Origin: Xiphias gladius
Lineage: Eukaryota > Chordata > Actinopteri > Istiophoriformes > Xiphiidae
Direction of reading: 5' to 3'
Assembly (NCBI RefSeq): GCF_016859285.1
Contig: NC_053413.1
Coordinates: 22,870,001 to 22,934,000 of the forward strand
Length of the DNA stretch: 64,000 bases
Shown here: piece by piece, positions 12,956 to 25,900 of the stretch
How the letters are laid out: each line of letters opens with the position of its first letter
How positions within the stretch are numbered: position 1 is the stretch's first letter
Position numbers and translations under genes: made by a program
The notes under the pieces: model-generated
Seen by the model: the letters and a program-made list of their open reading frames with translations, nothing else
Databases searched by the model: none
Told to the model about the DNA's origin: nothing

Positions 12956-13308
12956 GACGTAACATCTGCAGTAGCAAAAATATTCAGTAATTGCACAGCC
13001 GCATTTGTATCAATATACAAATCTTCAACGAGACAAAGCAGGGTAGACTTTCAATTCCAGTACGGAGAACACAGGGTCCACCTCCAAATGACTGTTGTTG
13101 TAATGATGCAATTAGTACTGTGGAAATATACATTACACTGAATTTATCATGTGAACCATGTGCACAGTACAGGTAGCCCCGATTCAGGAGTTTTAAGGTT
13201 TTAACCAAATGTTCTTAATCAATAGAGAAAGAGTTTAAGGGTAAAAACTTCAGAATTCAAAATGGGTTGGTGTGAGACAGAAACACCCGGATACGCACAG
13301 CTTCTGCT

Positions 13309-13748
13309 TCACATCAAGCTCAGCTCTGTCGAAAGGCACGAGTCCTCCTCAGAGAGAGCAGCGATCAGAGCTGAACTGGCTTGTGATCCTTTCCTTCGCA
13401 CCGTGTCGATCACCGCTCGAGCTTTGTCCGCCCTGTTCCGCGTTCCAGCAGACTCCATTTCCCCATCAGTTATCACCCCGAGCTCCAGGAGTCTATCCAG
13501 CAGCTTACGCAGAACGGGTTCAGACACCCTGTCGATAAACTGCGTCCGAACAGACATCAGCTTCTTTTCTGCTGGGACATGCGGAGCCCACGCTGGGACA
13601 TTCAGAGTCCCTGCCGGGACACGCGGAGTGAATGCTGGGACATTCAGAGTCCCTGCCGGGACACTCGGAGTCCCAGCTGTGATATTCGTAGTCCATACTG
13701 GGACACTTCGGTCTGCTTGGACACTAGAAGTCCTTGCTGGACCAGGAC
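13309..13748 (-). CDS. nlrp1-like: NLRP1-like terminal exon: repetitive linker plus CARD
   Basis: The acceptor is cctccag before 13748; the phase fits the preceding UPA exon (ACT G + GT CCT). The exon encodes a Pro-Gly start, a heptapeptide repeat linker (VPAGTLN-type units) and a six-helix CARD. The CARD starts near [16 protein letters not shown], includes [18 protein letters not shown] and [16 protein letters not shown], and ends ELSLM with TGA at 13309-13311. CARDs of this type bind caspase-1-like or ASC CARDs in inflammasomes. Repeat and CARD together form most of the fragment released by FIIND cleavage. The open frame would run on upstream through a CA repeat, which is intron, not coding. 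Confidence 0.9.
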
Positions 13749-13829
13749 CTGGAGGTTGAACAAGAAAAATACTTGTGTTCAATAACCACATGAATAGTAA
13801 CCACCAGTAATGTCTTGAGTAAAGCGCAG

Positions 13830-13910
<81 letters not shown>

Positions 13911-16900
13911 CGACCGATACGGACCACGTGTCAGAGACAAAGCGCTCCCCGGTGCACTCACAGGTTCCACAGTTTCCACCTGCGGTTTAAACAGACTGTG
14001 TTGTACTTGTGTAGACACGTCAGTGATGAACTCGTGTAGACGAGTGAGGGGTTCACGGCCTGCTGAGGTTACAGAATGACCGAAAGCTGTCTCACACACT
14101 CCTGAGCTGTCGTGGTCACTGTCGCTGGTTGACACAAAGACCGACAGGAAGCGGGAGGAGTTCAGTGACCATCCAGTGAGTCCTGGAGTCGGTTTAACAC
14201 TGAGTATGTTCTCTCAGCTTTCAGAGAGATCTGGTGGTACGTCTGGTCAATTATAATCCGAGGGGGACAAATGTACGTATTCACATATTGGCTGGGACAT
14301 CACGGCCCCCGGTGGACTTATCAACAAGCACTCCAGATTCACAGAGTGAAGCGGTACTGTCAACAGGGGGGGGGGCAGGTTTGTTCTGGCCGAACTGATC
14401 GCATTTCGATCCAGATACGTTCCGCTGCATTTGTACCTGCACTAACGCGTTTTTCCTTATGCAGAGAGGATACACAGATACCAGTCCCTCCCCGATACAC
14501 GGAACTGCCAACACTAAACAGGGTCAAGGTGTGGGTCCTTCTTTTCCAACACTGACTGTGATCAAAGTTACTTACAGCTTCTTCACACAGAGCTCCACAG
14601 TCCTACTTTTTACTATTTGGAATTTTGTTGACTCACAGATCAAAGTTTAAAATCCTTTTTTTTTAACTCATTTTTCAAACACTGGCCCCGAAGCTCCATG
14701 GCCAATAAGATCCGTTAAAACTGGTTACAAAGTGGACTGCAGAATAAAAGCAGACAGACGATGATCTGAGGCAGAACAATAATAGAAGCACCCGGGATCG
14801 ATCGACAACTATTACTCCATTTTCTTGTGCTCCTTTCTATCCTACTATCAGGCGGAGCGATGCCGCAGGTGGACGAAGACTTTACCAGTCAGGTCAACTT
14901 CCCGCTCCCAGACATCTGTATTTGTTTGGTCTCGGACAGTTATAGTCGCTTCTTCTGTGTTTATGGGCAGGCGGATCTCAAACGTTGGGTGGTAATTTGG
15001 TCCGAAATCCAGGTCAAAATCTTCTCTCTGAGAACCGGTAGCATCAGTGTCAGTATCTCGATAGCATCCAAAGTAAACTTAAGGTAACCAACAGCAGTTT
15101 TATGAAACGGGTCAGCATGTTCAAAAGCCTTTTATTTGAAATACTCACCTCAGGCTGTATTTTGTAGGCTTTCGGACACTGAACTGTGTAACTTTGATCT
15201 ATGATGAGTTTGCATTTGGAAGGCGCCTGGATGTACTCAGAATTCCGCTGTTTGGCGCTCACCTTAAGAGACACGAGAACATTTTAATTAGAGGGTTCGT
15301 CCTCGGTAGAGCCTGACTGATAAAGCAGCAGGGCCAGGACTACGTCATCGCAGATCTTTTGCATGTACTGCTGCCTCCCTCTGCGCCGGGGCCAGGCTTC
15401 TGGTAACGCCGAGGGACATACTGGGTTAGACTAGAGGGATGGTAAGGACAAGGAAAAAGATAAACACCCCCCCCCCCCCTCAACACCACCACCACCACCA
15501 CATCCTTTCTAGCCCACACCCTCCCACCAATGCATTGCCTTTCTGACAGTCCTTGTCATGTGATCTTAATCCAATTCTTGTCTATCTTTGTCGTATAACT
15601 TAGGTTTTGTCTAGCTTCACTAATAAAATGATAAAAAAAAATTTAAAAAACTTTTAAAAATAGCATTTTGTCAGGTAAGTAACTGGTCCTCGATATGTAT
15701 CACAATGTCTGATGGATATTGATGAGTTTGGACTGAAAGTGAAGCTGTAGCCATTTTTATGAATCCTTACCTCTTCCAGAGGGATGTTGCGTGGCAGGAG
15801 AAACACGTTGAGGTTTTGCCTCTGTGTTTTTGGGTTCAGTGGCCGGAGGAACAGCAAAATTTGGCCGCTAATTGGTTTCATGTTGTTCCAAATCCTCCCC
15901 AAAATCTCCAAAGCCCAGACGAGGCCGAATGCAGACAGATGAGGGACTTTGACGATCACATGGGTGTCTGTGATATCCAGCGGGTCGAGGATGCTCATTC
16001 CGTCATCGGTGATGTGGACGACAGACAGCAGGCCTTCAGAGAGCAGAGCTGCGAAAAACACAGAGGCGTTCAACATCGGTTTTACTGATGTTTTTTAATT
16101 TATTCAGGATCCCCAGATGGTAAATCCTGATGACTTTAGTGACCTCCCGATCTTTCCTCATGCACTATCCTGAGGACACAATTCGCACTTGTGTCTAGAA
16201 TTAGAAGAATTTGATGGGCAGCTTGGCAATAAGTGCACTAAGGAAAAGGGGAAAGACTCTTCTGTTTGCCCTTTTACCAGCCCAACTCTAAACCTGGACA
16301 AATGCTGTGAAATGGACTGATTCTGTGAACAGCTAAAGAGATCGTATTTAAGTATGCTAATTACTTTGCTGTGCACTTGTAAGGTACACCCTATTGCATT
16401 AAAATGCAATTTCTTTCTACCATTAAATGAATTTACTCTCTATACAGTGTGCCACAGTACAAACGTACACAACTTCTGTCCAAAATGCTATGAAACTGCA
16501 GTGTTTATTCATGGTCGCAGAGGATTCCAGTGCCTCTTCTCTAGTGGTCAGGTCTAAAAAAAATCCATTTGTATACAAGATATTGTAGAACAGTCTTATA
16601 TTTCTTATATTTATATATATATATTATGGGACAGCTGTAAAACGCAAATAAAAGCAAGTCCAAATCTCTCCCGATCTCCCAGTAATGCATACCTGCCGGG
16701 ATGCTGCGAGTGCACAGGAAGGTTAGAAGAGAAAACGTCGGTATGAGTGAGTACCAACAGGTATTAATGTAATAAACACAGTGTTTCTCGTAGGCCCGCA
16801 TAGTAGAAACTACATACATATGTAAGATAACAATATTGTCCTCAGGGGTCATTTCGGCTTGCAGTCATTCGTAGTCACGGTTAACCCATGAAATACCTCA

Positions 16901-19900
16901 GCAAAAAAAGTAAAAAGTTCAGGGAAACAAAATCGACTGATATCTGCGGCACTGTAGACTGTCAGCTATAGGCCTAAAAATAATAGGGACCATATGATTT
17001 TAAATTATATTGGTTTTAAACCCCAAAACACCATATGTTCCCTCTTTACTTTCACTAATACTGCAGCCCTATTTATACTGTCATTAGTGTGAGATTATTA
17101 GTAAAATCAGCTTAATATTCTTAATCGAATTTAATACATAATGAACTTAGCACATTTATTACAATTTACTGTGATATATCCAGCCTGTATTTGGCTATTA
17201 CTCGTAATCCCCTTCTCTGTCCGAAGACCTGCACTGTTACATTTTAGACTAAGATAAGGAGAAAGTGATGCAGAGACAAAGGATGATGACACAGACAGCA
17301 GGGAATTAAATTTGCATTTAACGTGCATATGCATTTCCAACAGTTCAGAAGCTGCCCTGGACGGCAGGAAATTGGAAAGACTTTCTCTCCTCAAGCCCCA
17401 CGGCCGCTGCTGGATCTCCGTTAAAAAATGTGTCCAGGCTATGGCCCTCATGTTCCAACATTACCCAGCTATGGCAGAACATCCACAAATGGTTATTAGT
17501 CAATATCAAATGTGTATTCTTCTTAGTGAAAACAATAAGAATGATAAATATCAAATCCTTTTATCAATATATTGGAAAAATGGGTTTGTTCCCTCACAAT
17601 TTTATCAGACAGAAAACTTTCAGCACAGTAGACCCACATGCTCCTAGGCAATTTCATTTCATCGCTTTGTTAATTATATAGCTCCTCACAGTTCCACACT
17701 GATGTTCCTTACTGTAACAGTAATACTGTATAGCTGATAACTTAATTTACTGTATAGAAATAAAACTGTCAAAACATCTGAGCTCCACGGAGCCATGTAT
17801 TCGTTGCCAGGCCAATGGGTGCCCACAGTAACCAAGTGTGCCCCAGTGAGCTCCGATAAACCTTATCATGCTTGAGGTCTTAATGGGCACCGCGACAGGA
17901 ACCGGACGTACGTCACAGTGTGGCTGTTGGGACAGATGTTTGCTGAGGCCGTGGCTGTGACGAACTCCGCAGCCTACAGGGGACACTGACAGAACCATAG
18001 AGTTTCATCATTTCTCAAACAAAGCACATTCATTTGCCTACCATCCCTTGTTTCACAGTGTGGGAGGTGGAGTTGACAGACAGCATCCTCAGGACACTGG
18101 ATATTGAACAGCGGCCCTGCAGCCAACTTGCCAGCTGACTGGAGGAGGCTCTCATCCCACTGGACAGTCCTGTAGAGCAGCTCCGCCTCCTGGGCCATAA
18201 CAAACACCAGTCCAGTCGAAGTACACTGAAACCCACCTGGACCAGGACACCTGAACCTGTAGGACACAGAAGGCTGAATGACCACCACGAACCAGTTAAA
18301 CCCTGAGATGAAAATGTTTTAACTTGGCCTAAAAACAACTGGAGTTCCTACCTAGTTTTGAAATCAAGTCTGAGTCAAAACTAGAACACACATATCAAAG
18401 CGCACCGCGCAGTAAGTGATGATGATGATGAGAGCAAGAAAGGCCCAACCTTCCAAGCACCACTTCATCTTTATCAGAGCTCCCATTGAGAAATGATCTG
18501 CAGGGGTTCTGGCCTCTGCACGGGACTGGCAGCTGCTGGCATACCTGGAGAGGCAGGTAAAGTTCCTCCAGTACATTACTTTCGTCATCCTGAGATCCAA
18601 CCTCGTTCTCTGGTCTGAATTCAGCGGACAAATTATGTTACTGGACCTGACAGGCCCCTTGGGAAGATTGTTTGGATGATGCCTTTGAAAGGCTGGTCAG
18701 TGTCTTTATTACTATAATCAAACTATGATCAATGTGCAAATACAAAGTCCAAACCATCAAAAGACGCGACAGAGCTGTTAAAGCTGACTGACAGCGGATC
18801 CCATCTGGGATCCAGCTGTGCTGTCGTCATCAGAGACTGACGGCGCTTCAGATGACGGTTCAGAGTAAAGGACTCATTTCTGTAAAAAAGTGTTTTCCTC
18901 TATTCCTCTCTCCTCGGGTCTTTTTCTACATCTCTCCTCCCGTCTTCAGTGGGACGGACTACGGCGCAAGGAAAACACGCAGGTGAGGGAAACGTTGGGG
19001 TCTTAACAGTAACACATTGGGCACTGAAAGGAGAGAGGGGGACGGGAGCCGAACATGAGACCACCAAAACAGCAGAGAGCAAATCAGGAGGTTGCTGTGG
19101 CTCAAAAGAGGAAAGCTGTGGGGGAAGAAGGAGGTACTTTGCCGAAAACAGTGTTAAGCTATTTTATTATGATTACCTGTATGAGACTTGTGCAGATTCA
19201 ATTTGCAGTACAGGCGTGAAGCTTGATGGTGGCTGGGATTCAGAAAGGAAAGACGTCAGTTGTTTTACTAGAAATAACCAACTTGTGTTCAGTGAAGCAA
19301 ACAAATATTCTAACGCAGTCCATACTTAAATGAAACACAATGTACAGATCAGAGAGAAAATGAGGTCTGAGTGGACTGATGGTGTGACACAAGTATAAGG
19401 TGCCATGGGAATTATTTACAAATTACATCTGAGTGGTTTGAAGCACAGCAGGTTCTGCAGTCTGCGGAGGGGTTATAACATGACAGCAGAAAAAATGCAA
19501 CAGACGTGAACTTCCGCGTCTGAGAAGGTACAAAAGACGAAGTTTAATAATTTATGAAAGTATAAAAGTCATAGAAATGGCTATGGCAAGGTATTTGGTG
19601 CCACATAGCGTAAAGGTGAATAGCAATAGCTAGAAATGTGTTTGTTGAGGTCACAAACGTGTCACAAACTGGCTCGGCAGTATGAAGACATCCACAAATC
19701 AAGTGGATACTTTCCAAAGCACAAAGAGGGATTTGCATACCGAAAAATACCATAACTTTGGAAGAAATACCACTGCAGTCATATTAAAAACAAGCTCACT
19801 ACAGTTTATAACAGATATTTTGACAGCAGCCGTGTTGTCAGACGTTCGAACTGGTCAAACTAAAGACGCATGACCAAAATTGGCTGACCAGCTAGAAATC

Positions 19901-22900
19901 CACCCGTTCGTCCGAAAGCCATATCGCTGATCGTTCAGGTGATTGATAAGGCATCGTGACCTCAAACTGGACATCAAACAACAACCGATCTCACCGACAT
20001 TTGTCCAGATTCTAGAATTACTCGCGACGACAAATTAAGGGCAAAACCTGGGCTGAATCTGTACAGTGTCTGCCTGTCTTAAAGAAATTACATGGAGTTT
20101 TTTTTTAATTGCCAAATTTTTCAGAAAATTCTCCTCTCACACACAATGCAAAAATCTACACAATAGATGTTTCAGTTTTGTGATCCACAGAGGCACTTGA
20201 CGCATTTCTCTTTCTCCACCCGTACAAAGTGTTGAAGAAGTACCCAGCTAGAGGGGACATTTGTTGAATTCCTTGAATATTTGTTTTCCATTGCCTGCGG
20301 CGTTTTGAGCCCTTAAATCTGTCTGGAATATCGGGATACAAGGGTTTTTCTCTCACCTCCATCAGCTCTGTGTCGTCCTCAGACACACCCAGCTTTGTGT
20401 CTGCTGTGTTCGGGTCCAGTTCAACATCAGAGCCACCTAATGGGAGGAGAAGACACACAGCGGATATCAGAAACCAGCATTTTGCTGTTACTCTCTTCAT
20501 CAGATCTACGACTGGGATGAAGTCAGACAATGAGCAGGGTCCAAAAGCAGCAGCTCAAAGCCACCTGTCACCCCTTTCCTCTCAGATGCACCTGGTTTTC
20601 TATTGGCTGCGTAACAACCTGAGCGGACGTGTCCAAATATCTGCTACTGAGTCAACTTACTCTATAGTGCGGACATGCTAGCTGCTTGTAGCTGCCTTTG
20701 TTACGTGAAAATCGCAGACTGCAGCCATGTTTTTTTTAAATATACGCTCTGGTACACAGCAGAGCTGTACTGTAGAAAGTCAAACCTGGAGAGAATGATT
20801 ATGAGCTTTCCTCCATGTCAGCAGTTCATTTGTTTAGGTATCAGGGTCTTGTTCTGGCATCAGCTGCATTGGCACAACAACGCAGTCGGGCTTATTTAAT
20901 ACTTTTGGATCACAGATCTGCAGCGATACTTTGGCCTAAAGTCTGTTTTTCTCTGATAACAACACACACATTCCCCTTGAAAACACAGGCAAATATTAAA
21001 AAAGCACAATCATCTTCATCGAAGTGATCTGTCAACATTTTCTGTTACCTTTGTTTGACGATGATGGATTCTCTGAGCACAAATCTCTTTCGGCAGCACG
21101 CTGCACACTCACTGAGAATATTTAGAGAGCATGAAGATCGTTTGATTAAAATTCATGTACTGTTTTTTGTTTAAAAACTGTTTTATAGAAAACATGAAAA
21201 AATATCAACTTCATTCTTGTATGCGACTTTCTTACAAATTGGGCTGAGTGTTTTTTTCTGAATGAAGTCACTGATCCTCCAGGTATGCCCCCCCGCTTCC
21301 ATAAAGACCCAACCGGTCTCTGGCAAATTTCATACGTTTATTTTAGACAGACATTCATTATGAACACTGATTGTTAAATTTACTCAATCGTAGTGAGCAA
21401 AATGATCAGCATGAATATCTTTACATTAGCAAACCACAGGGTCTGAAAGCAAATTTAAAGCTTTTTGAGACCTCAACAAAGAACATATCTGACCATGCCG
21501 CTGGTCTGAAGTGCATTTCGAGTGAGTCTGCACCTGTACGATCTTCTTTTGACAGACCCTCTGGAAGATCAGAGCGTATGCAGAGTCAACCAAAGAGGAA
21601 TAACATCATCAATCATGGAGTCCTTGAAGAAACCAGTGAATCATGGCAAGTCACAGAAGCTAAAGTCAAGCCACTGCTTGTTGACAAATTACAAAATTTT
21701 ATCCCATATCAGTGGAAACTGAAAATGCGCATTCGCAGGGGAAAATTTATGAAGAGCAGGACAACAGGTCACGGTCAATTGTGATGAAGTTGCTCAGATC
21801 GAGGGATAAAGAAGTGAATTCGACAGAGAGTATAAACTTAAGGGCAGCAGGATTTTCATTCACCAGGATTTTACAGACAATGTGAGACAAAAACAAACGG
21901 AGCTGCGATCTGAACTTAAGGAAGCACATGATGAGGGACAGACTGCAGATCTCCATTATGATCAAGTCATTGTTCACAAATCGCTTTCTTCGTGAATAAT
22001 TAGATTTTACCTCATGCTTATATTGTTACGACAGCTGCCTCGGTTGTTTTTTTCTTTTGCTCAGTCTGCCCTTCTGTCCCCGTCTCCAGACACTTCACAT
22101 TTTCCAGTCAGATTTTACTGATGACAGGTTGATGAATGGGAGACACTGTTTCAGTACTCACATGTTTTGTCTGTGGAAGCTTTAATCTGCCTGGTGTCGA
22201 CCCTGTAGGGACAAGCAGAACCACAAGTGTTACAAAGTGAGTGGAAAATAATCATATTTGGTTTGAGTTAGCTCTATTAAGGCCTAACAGCGATAATACC
22301 AGGTCAGTCTCACCCAGCTGAATTTTAACCGATCCTGTATTAATAAACCTAATTAGTAGGTTAGTCAGTGGACTTTGGGATCAACCCGAGCTTTACAGTC
22401 TCACTTTTAAGCAGGGTACCACAGTATCATCATGGTAACCAGCCCAGAATCAGGTTGGGTTTAAAGGTCAAATCAAAATGTATAAACAACCTGCCTCTCA
22501 ACCAATCAGATCTCCAGAAAACTAAAGGCATCACTTCTACAGCAAGACTTTTTGGAAGTTCAGGATTTGATCATTCTTGTCCTGATATTCCAGCTGCTGC
22601 ACGTCCTTTTTTTATTTTATCCGCCGCTATACAAGGAGTCATCAAACCCTCTATTATCTCTCTCGTTTTCCTATACTTTATTTTTTCAGAATTATTGCAG
22701 ATCTTGTGTCAGTGTTTTAATACATCCAGTAAAATGGTTTCTCCTTCCTTTGTGTCGGCCTCTGTCTTTCGGCCATTCGCTGTTGTTTATGTTTCTGTTG
22801 TCCCTTCTCCTTCTTTAGATCAGCCAGCTCATGTTTTCTTTCATTCCTAAAGTCTCTTAAATCCCCTCGAAATTCTTTGTGATTTCTCTCAACATTTTGT

Positions 22901-25900
22901 TGATGTAGGATTCCTCCATGGTTGTTTGTCTCTTTACTTCAAATGCTCTCGTTTTTGCTTTTGTCTTCGTCTCTGTGACTGCACCGGAACCAAGATTCAA
23001 TCCTCTTCTGAATTAACGCGGACTAAGGTCTCACTCATCATATGGGGCTCCGAAAGTTGTGTTAACAGTTTTAGGTCACAACCGGAAGCTAAACCCTCTG
23101 TTATCTAAAGTCAAAATTAACCTTAACATCATCCTCTCACTCTTGTGTATCAGCAGTCTGTACAATCTGAGCTCCACGCTTTCACAGGTGATAATGACTG
23201 TTGGGAATCCTACCACATTTTTACTAAATTCACAGTATTTATGAATTGAGTAAATATTTAGCTGCAGTCTGTGCCTCATCATGTCATTTTTTCCATTCAC
23301 TCACATAATGGTTACTTAGCTATCTGTTAAAAAAAAGTTTATCTGATGAAATGGTTCTGTGCTGTAAGAACTTCCTCTTCAGACCAAATTTTCTCTTCAT
23401 TACTTCTAAACTTAATGTGAATGCAGTACTTTGTCCGCATTGGGATCCTGTCTGAATGGTGACAGTGGGATGACGGTGATGCGATGCCTTGAATTGATCC
23501 TGCATTAGAGCAGGTTAGCCGTGAGGCATAGATTATCGTGTTGATCAGCCCATGTTACCATGATGATCTACCACGCCACAAAGTGAGCCAGTGTCTGTTA
23601 GACTGAAAAGTCGGAGTTAGGCCCAAACTTAGCTGACTGACATTCATCTGGCTTCATGAGACAGATTGTTGGTATTCCTGATTACCGCTATCTGATTGGG
23701 CCACTGTTCTCTCACTCTCTCTCTGTCTTCCATCCAATCCTGAAGCCTGTCAGGATTCTCCTCTCGCAGGTTCACTGATGAAAGCAGCTACTGCGAAGGG
23801 TGGAGGTTTACAGGAAATACTGGATCTTTGCTTTGATACTAACTGTGTTTAGTACAATACTGCGGAAAGCAGCACGGACTGACTCTATCCCTCGACTGAC
23901 CTCAGAGTCTCCAGTCTACAGTCTGGACTCGCCAGAGAACCGCACAGCAGCTTCACTCCTGAATCCTGCAGGTTGTTGTCTCTCAGATCCAGTTCTCTCA
24001 GGTGGGACGGGTTGGACTTCAGAGCTGAGGCCAGAGAAGAACAGCTGATCTCTGACAAACTGCAGCCACTCAATCTGAATAATGAATAAAACATGTAGAT
24101 AAAAATCATTTATCATCCAATCAGATATGTCCCTAATCAACAAGCTTTTCTCTGAAATTACTAGAGTGACTCTGTCATTCTGTCAAACTTTAAATATCCA
24201 GTCTTGATCCAGCAAAAAAATGCCTTGCTTGGTCCTGGTCTCTATCCTGCAGATCAGCTCAGGAAATTCTAAACCAAAAACATACTGAATTGAACAGAAA
24301 CGATTTTCATTCCCACATTACAGATGGATGATAATAACAACAATAATAACATTTATTAGTTGGTGACTTTCAAAACACCAAAGGACAACTTACAATACAA
24401 GATTTGTAGTTAATGGACTGAAACTTATGGAAAACCACCAGCGTGGTCCCTTAAACTTTCCTCCTTAACACATTTAACAAGTAAACTTCAAATATTAAAA
24501 AAATAGAAAAAAAATTTTTTTGCTTGTGTTAAAGATCCAAAATATACGCACACAATTTTAGCAGACACACATTAGTCCTGACACTTCACTGAAATTAAGT
24601 GAAAAAAATCTATATTTTTTTTCTGAGTGTATGAGATCTGAAGGTTTGATTTAAGTGAACTGACATTAGTCATGATAACTCACTGAAATGACCTGAAACT
24701 GAAGGAATATTTCTCAGTCTTAGAAAAGATAAGAAAACTGGAAATATGTAACAACGACAATTTAAAATGTAATTAGTTGATTGAAGATATATGGATTAAA
24801 GTTATGTGTGAAGATAAATCAGGTTCAGTTGTGGATTAAAGATATAAGATCTACAACAACAACAGACAGTCAGTGAACTGACCTCAGAGTTATCTCACAG
24901 TAACAGACCAATGACTGTATATAAAGATGGACGACCTGACAGCTCCCGAAAAATGAAGTCAAAACATCTCGATCGCCCCCTGGTGGCTGGCTGCAATACA
25001 GGTAATAAACCCCGCCCCCTCCATGTTAGAAGATGGGACATGGGCCAAACTAAAAAAAAATCGAAGTACAAGTAAAATTAATTTTTCCCAAAGATGGTTT
25101 CTGTCATTTAAGGTTGAGTTGATCACACTGATGTATGTTCAAGTGTTTTCTTTCTGATAAGTTTGGTTATGATTAGATATTTGATATTATTAAAAGGGGA
25201 TGTGACGGCATGATTGACAGCTGCGCTTGTGCTCGCGTTTGAGTCAGGCGGGCGTACGGGCGGGACCTTGACACCACAGCTCGACCCACCGATCACTGCT
25301 GCACAGACTCTGGCTCCAAATGACGTCAAGATGGCAGCGCCCGTATCCAGGATATTTTGGCTTCATTTTCGTACAATGGGACGAAGTGGAGACGCATCGT
25401 CCGTCTTTATAAACAGTCACTGTAACAGACAGTCAGTGGACTGACCTCAGAATCTCCAGTCTACAGTCTGGACTCTCCAGAAAACCACACAGAAGCTTCA
25501 ATCCTGAATCCTGCAGGTTGTTTCCACTCAGCCCCAGTTCTCTCAGGTGGGACGGGTTGGACTTCAGAGCTGAGGCCAGAGAAGAACAGCTGATCCCTGA
25601 CAACCTGCAGCCACTCAATCTGAATAATGAATAAAACATGACTTTGTCATTCTGTAATTGTGGATCATCATCATGTCAGCCTTCTACACACATCATCCAA
25701 ATGTGACCACAACATTCATACATCTATTCGTGTCAACACAGAATAATAACGAGCTGCTGACCTCAGTCTAGTCTGTAAATGTACAATCAATATCAAAAAT
25801 ACGGAAGCCCTAAGAGGCAGGTGAAAAAAATAATTCTGGTGATCCATTTTCTAAGTATGGTCTGAATGTTTTTTTTTCTCTCCTGTGCTTATGATTTAAC

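Noticed and set aside
18364-18640. Small membrane protein frame with [14 protein letters not shown]
   Set aside because: No family resemblance, and it lies beside possible splice sites of the NLR gene. It may be linker exon plus intron. Not supported as a separate gene.
20156-20530. Open frame with a signal-peptide-like start and KRRR/RKR sites, looking like a neuropeptide precursor
   Set aside because: Its middle is a PRY-domain relic that begins at a splice acceptor. The hydrophobic start lies in intron, so the precursor look is chance.
21371-21784. 137-codon plus-strand frame
   Set aside because: No domain or compositional sign of coding, no matching splice structure, inside the NLR intron.
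22368-22850. 160-codon plus-strand frame with hydrophobic stretches
   Set aside because: Low-complexity T/C-rich DNA, no domain, no good start context, inside the NLR intron.
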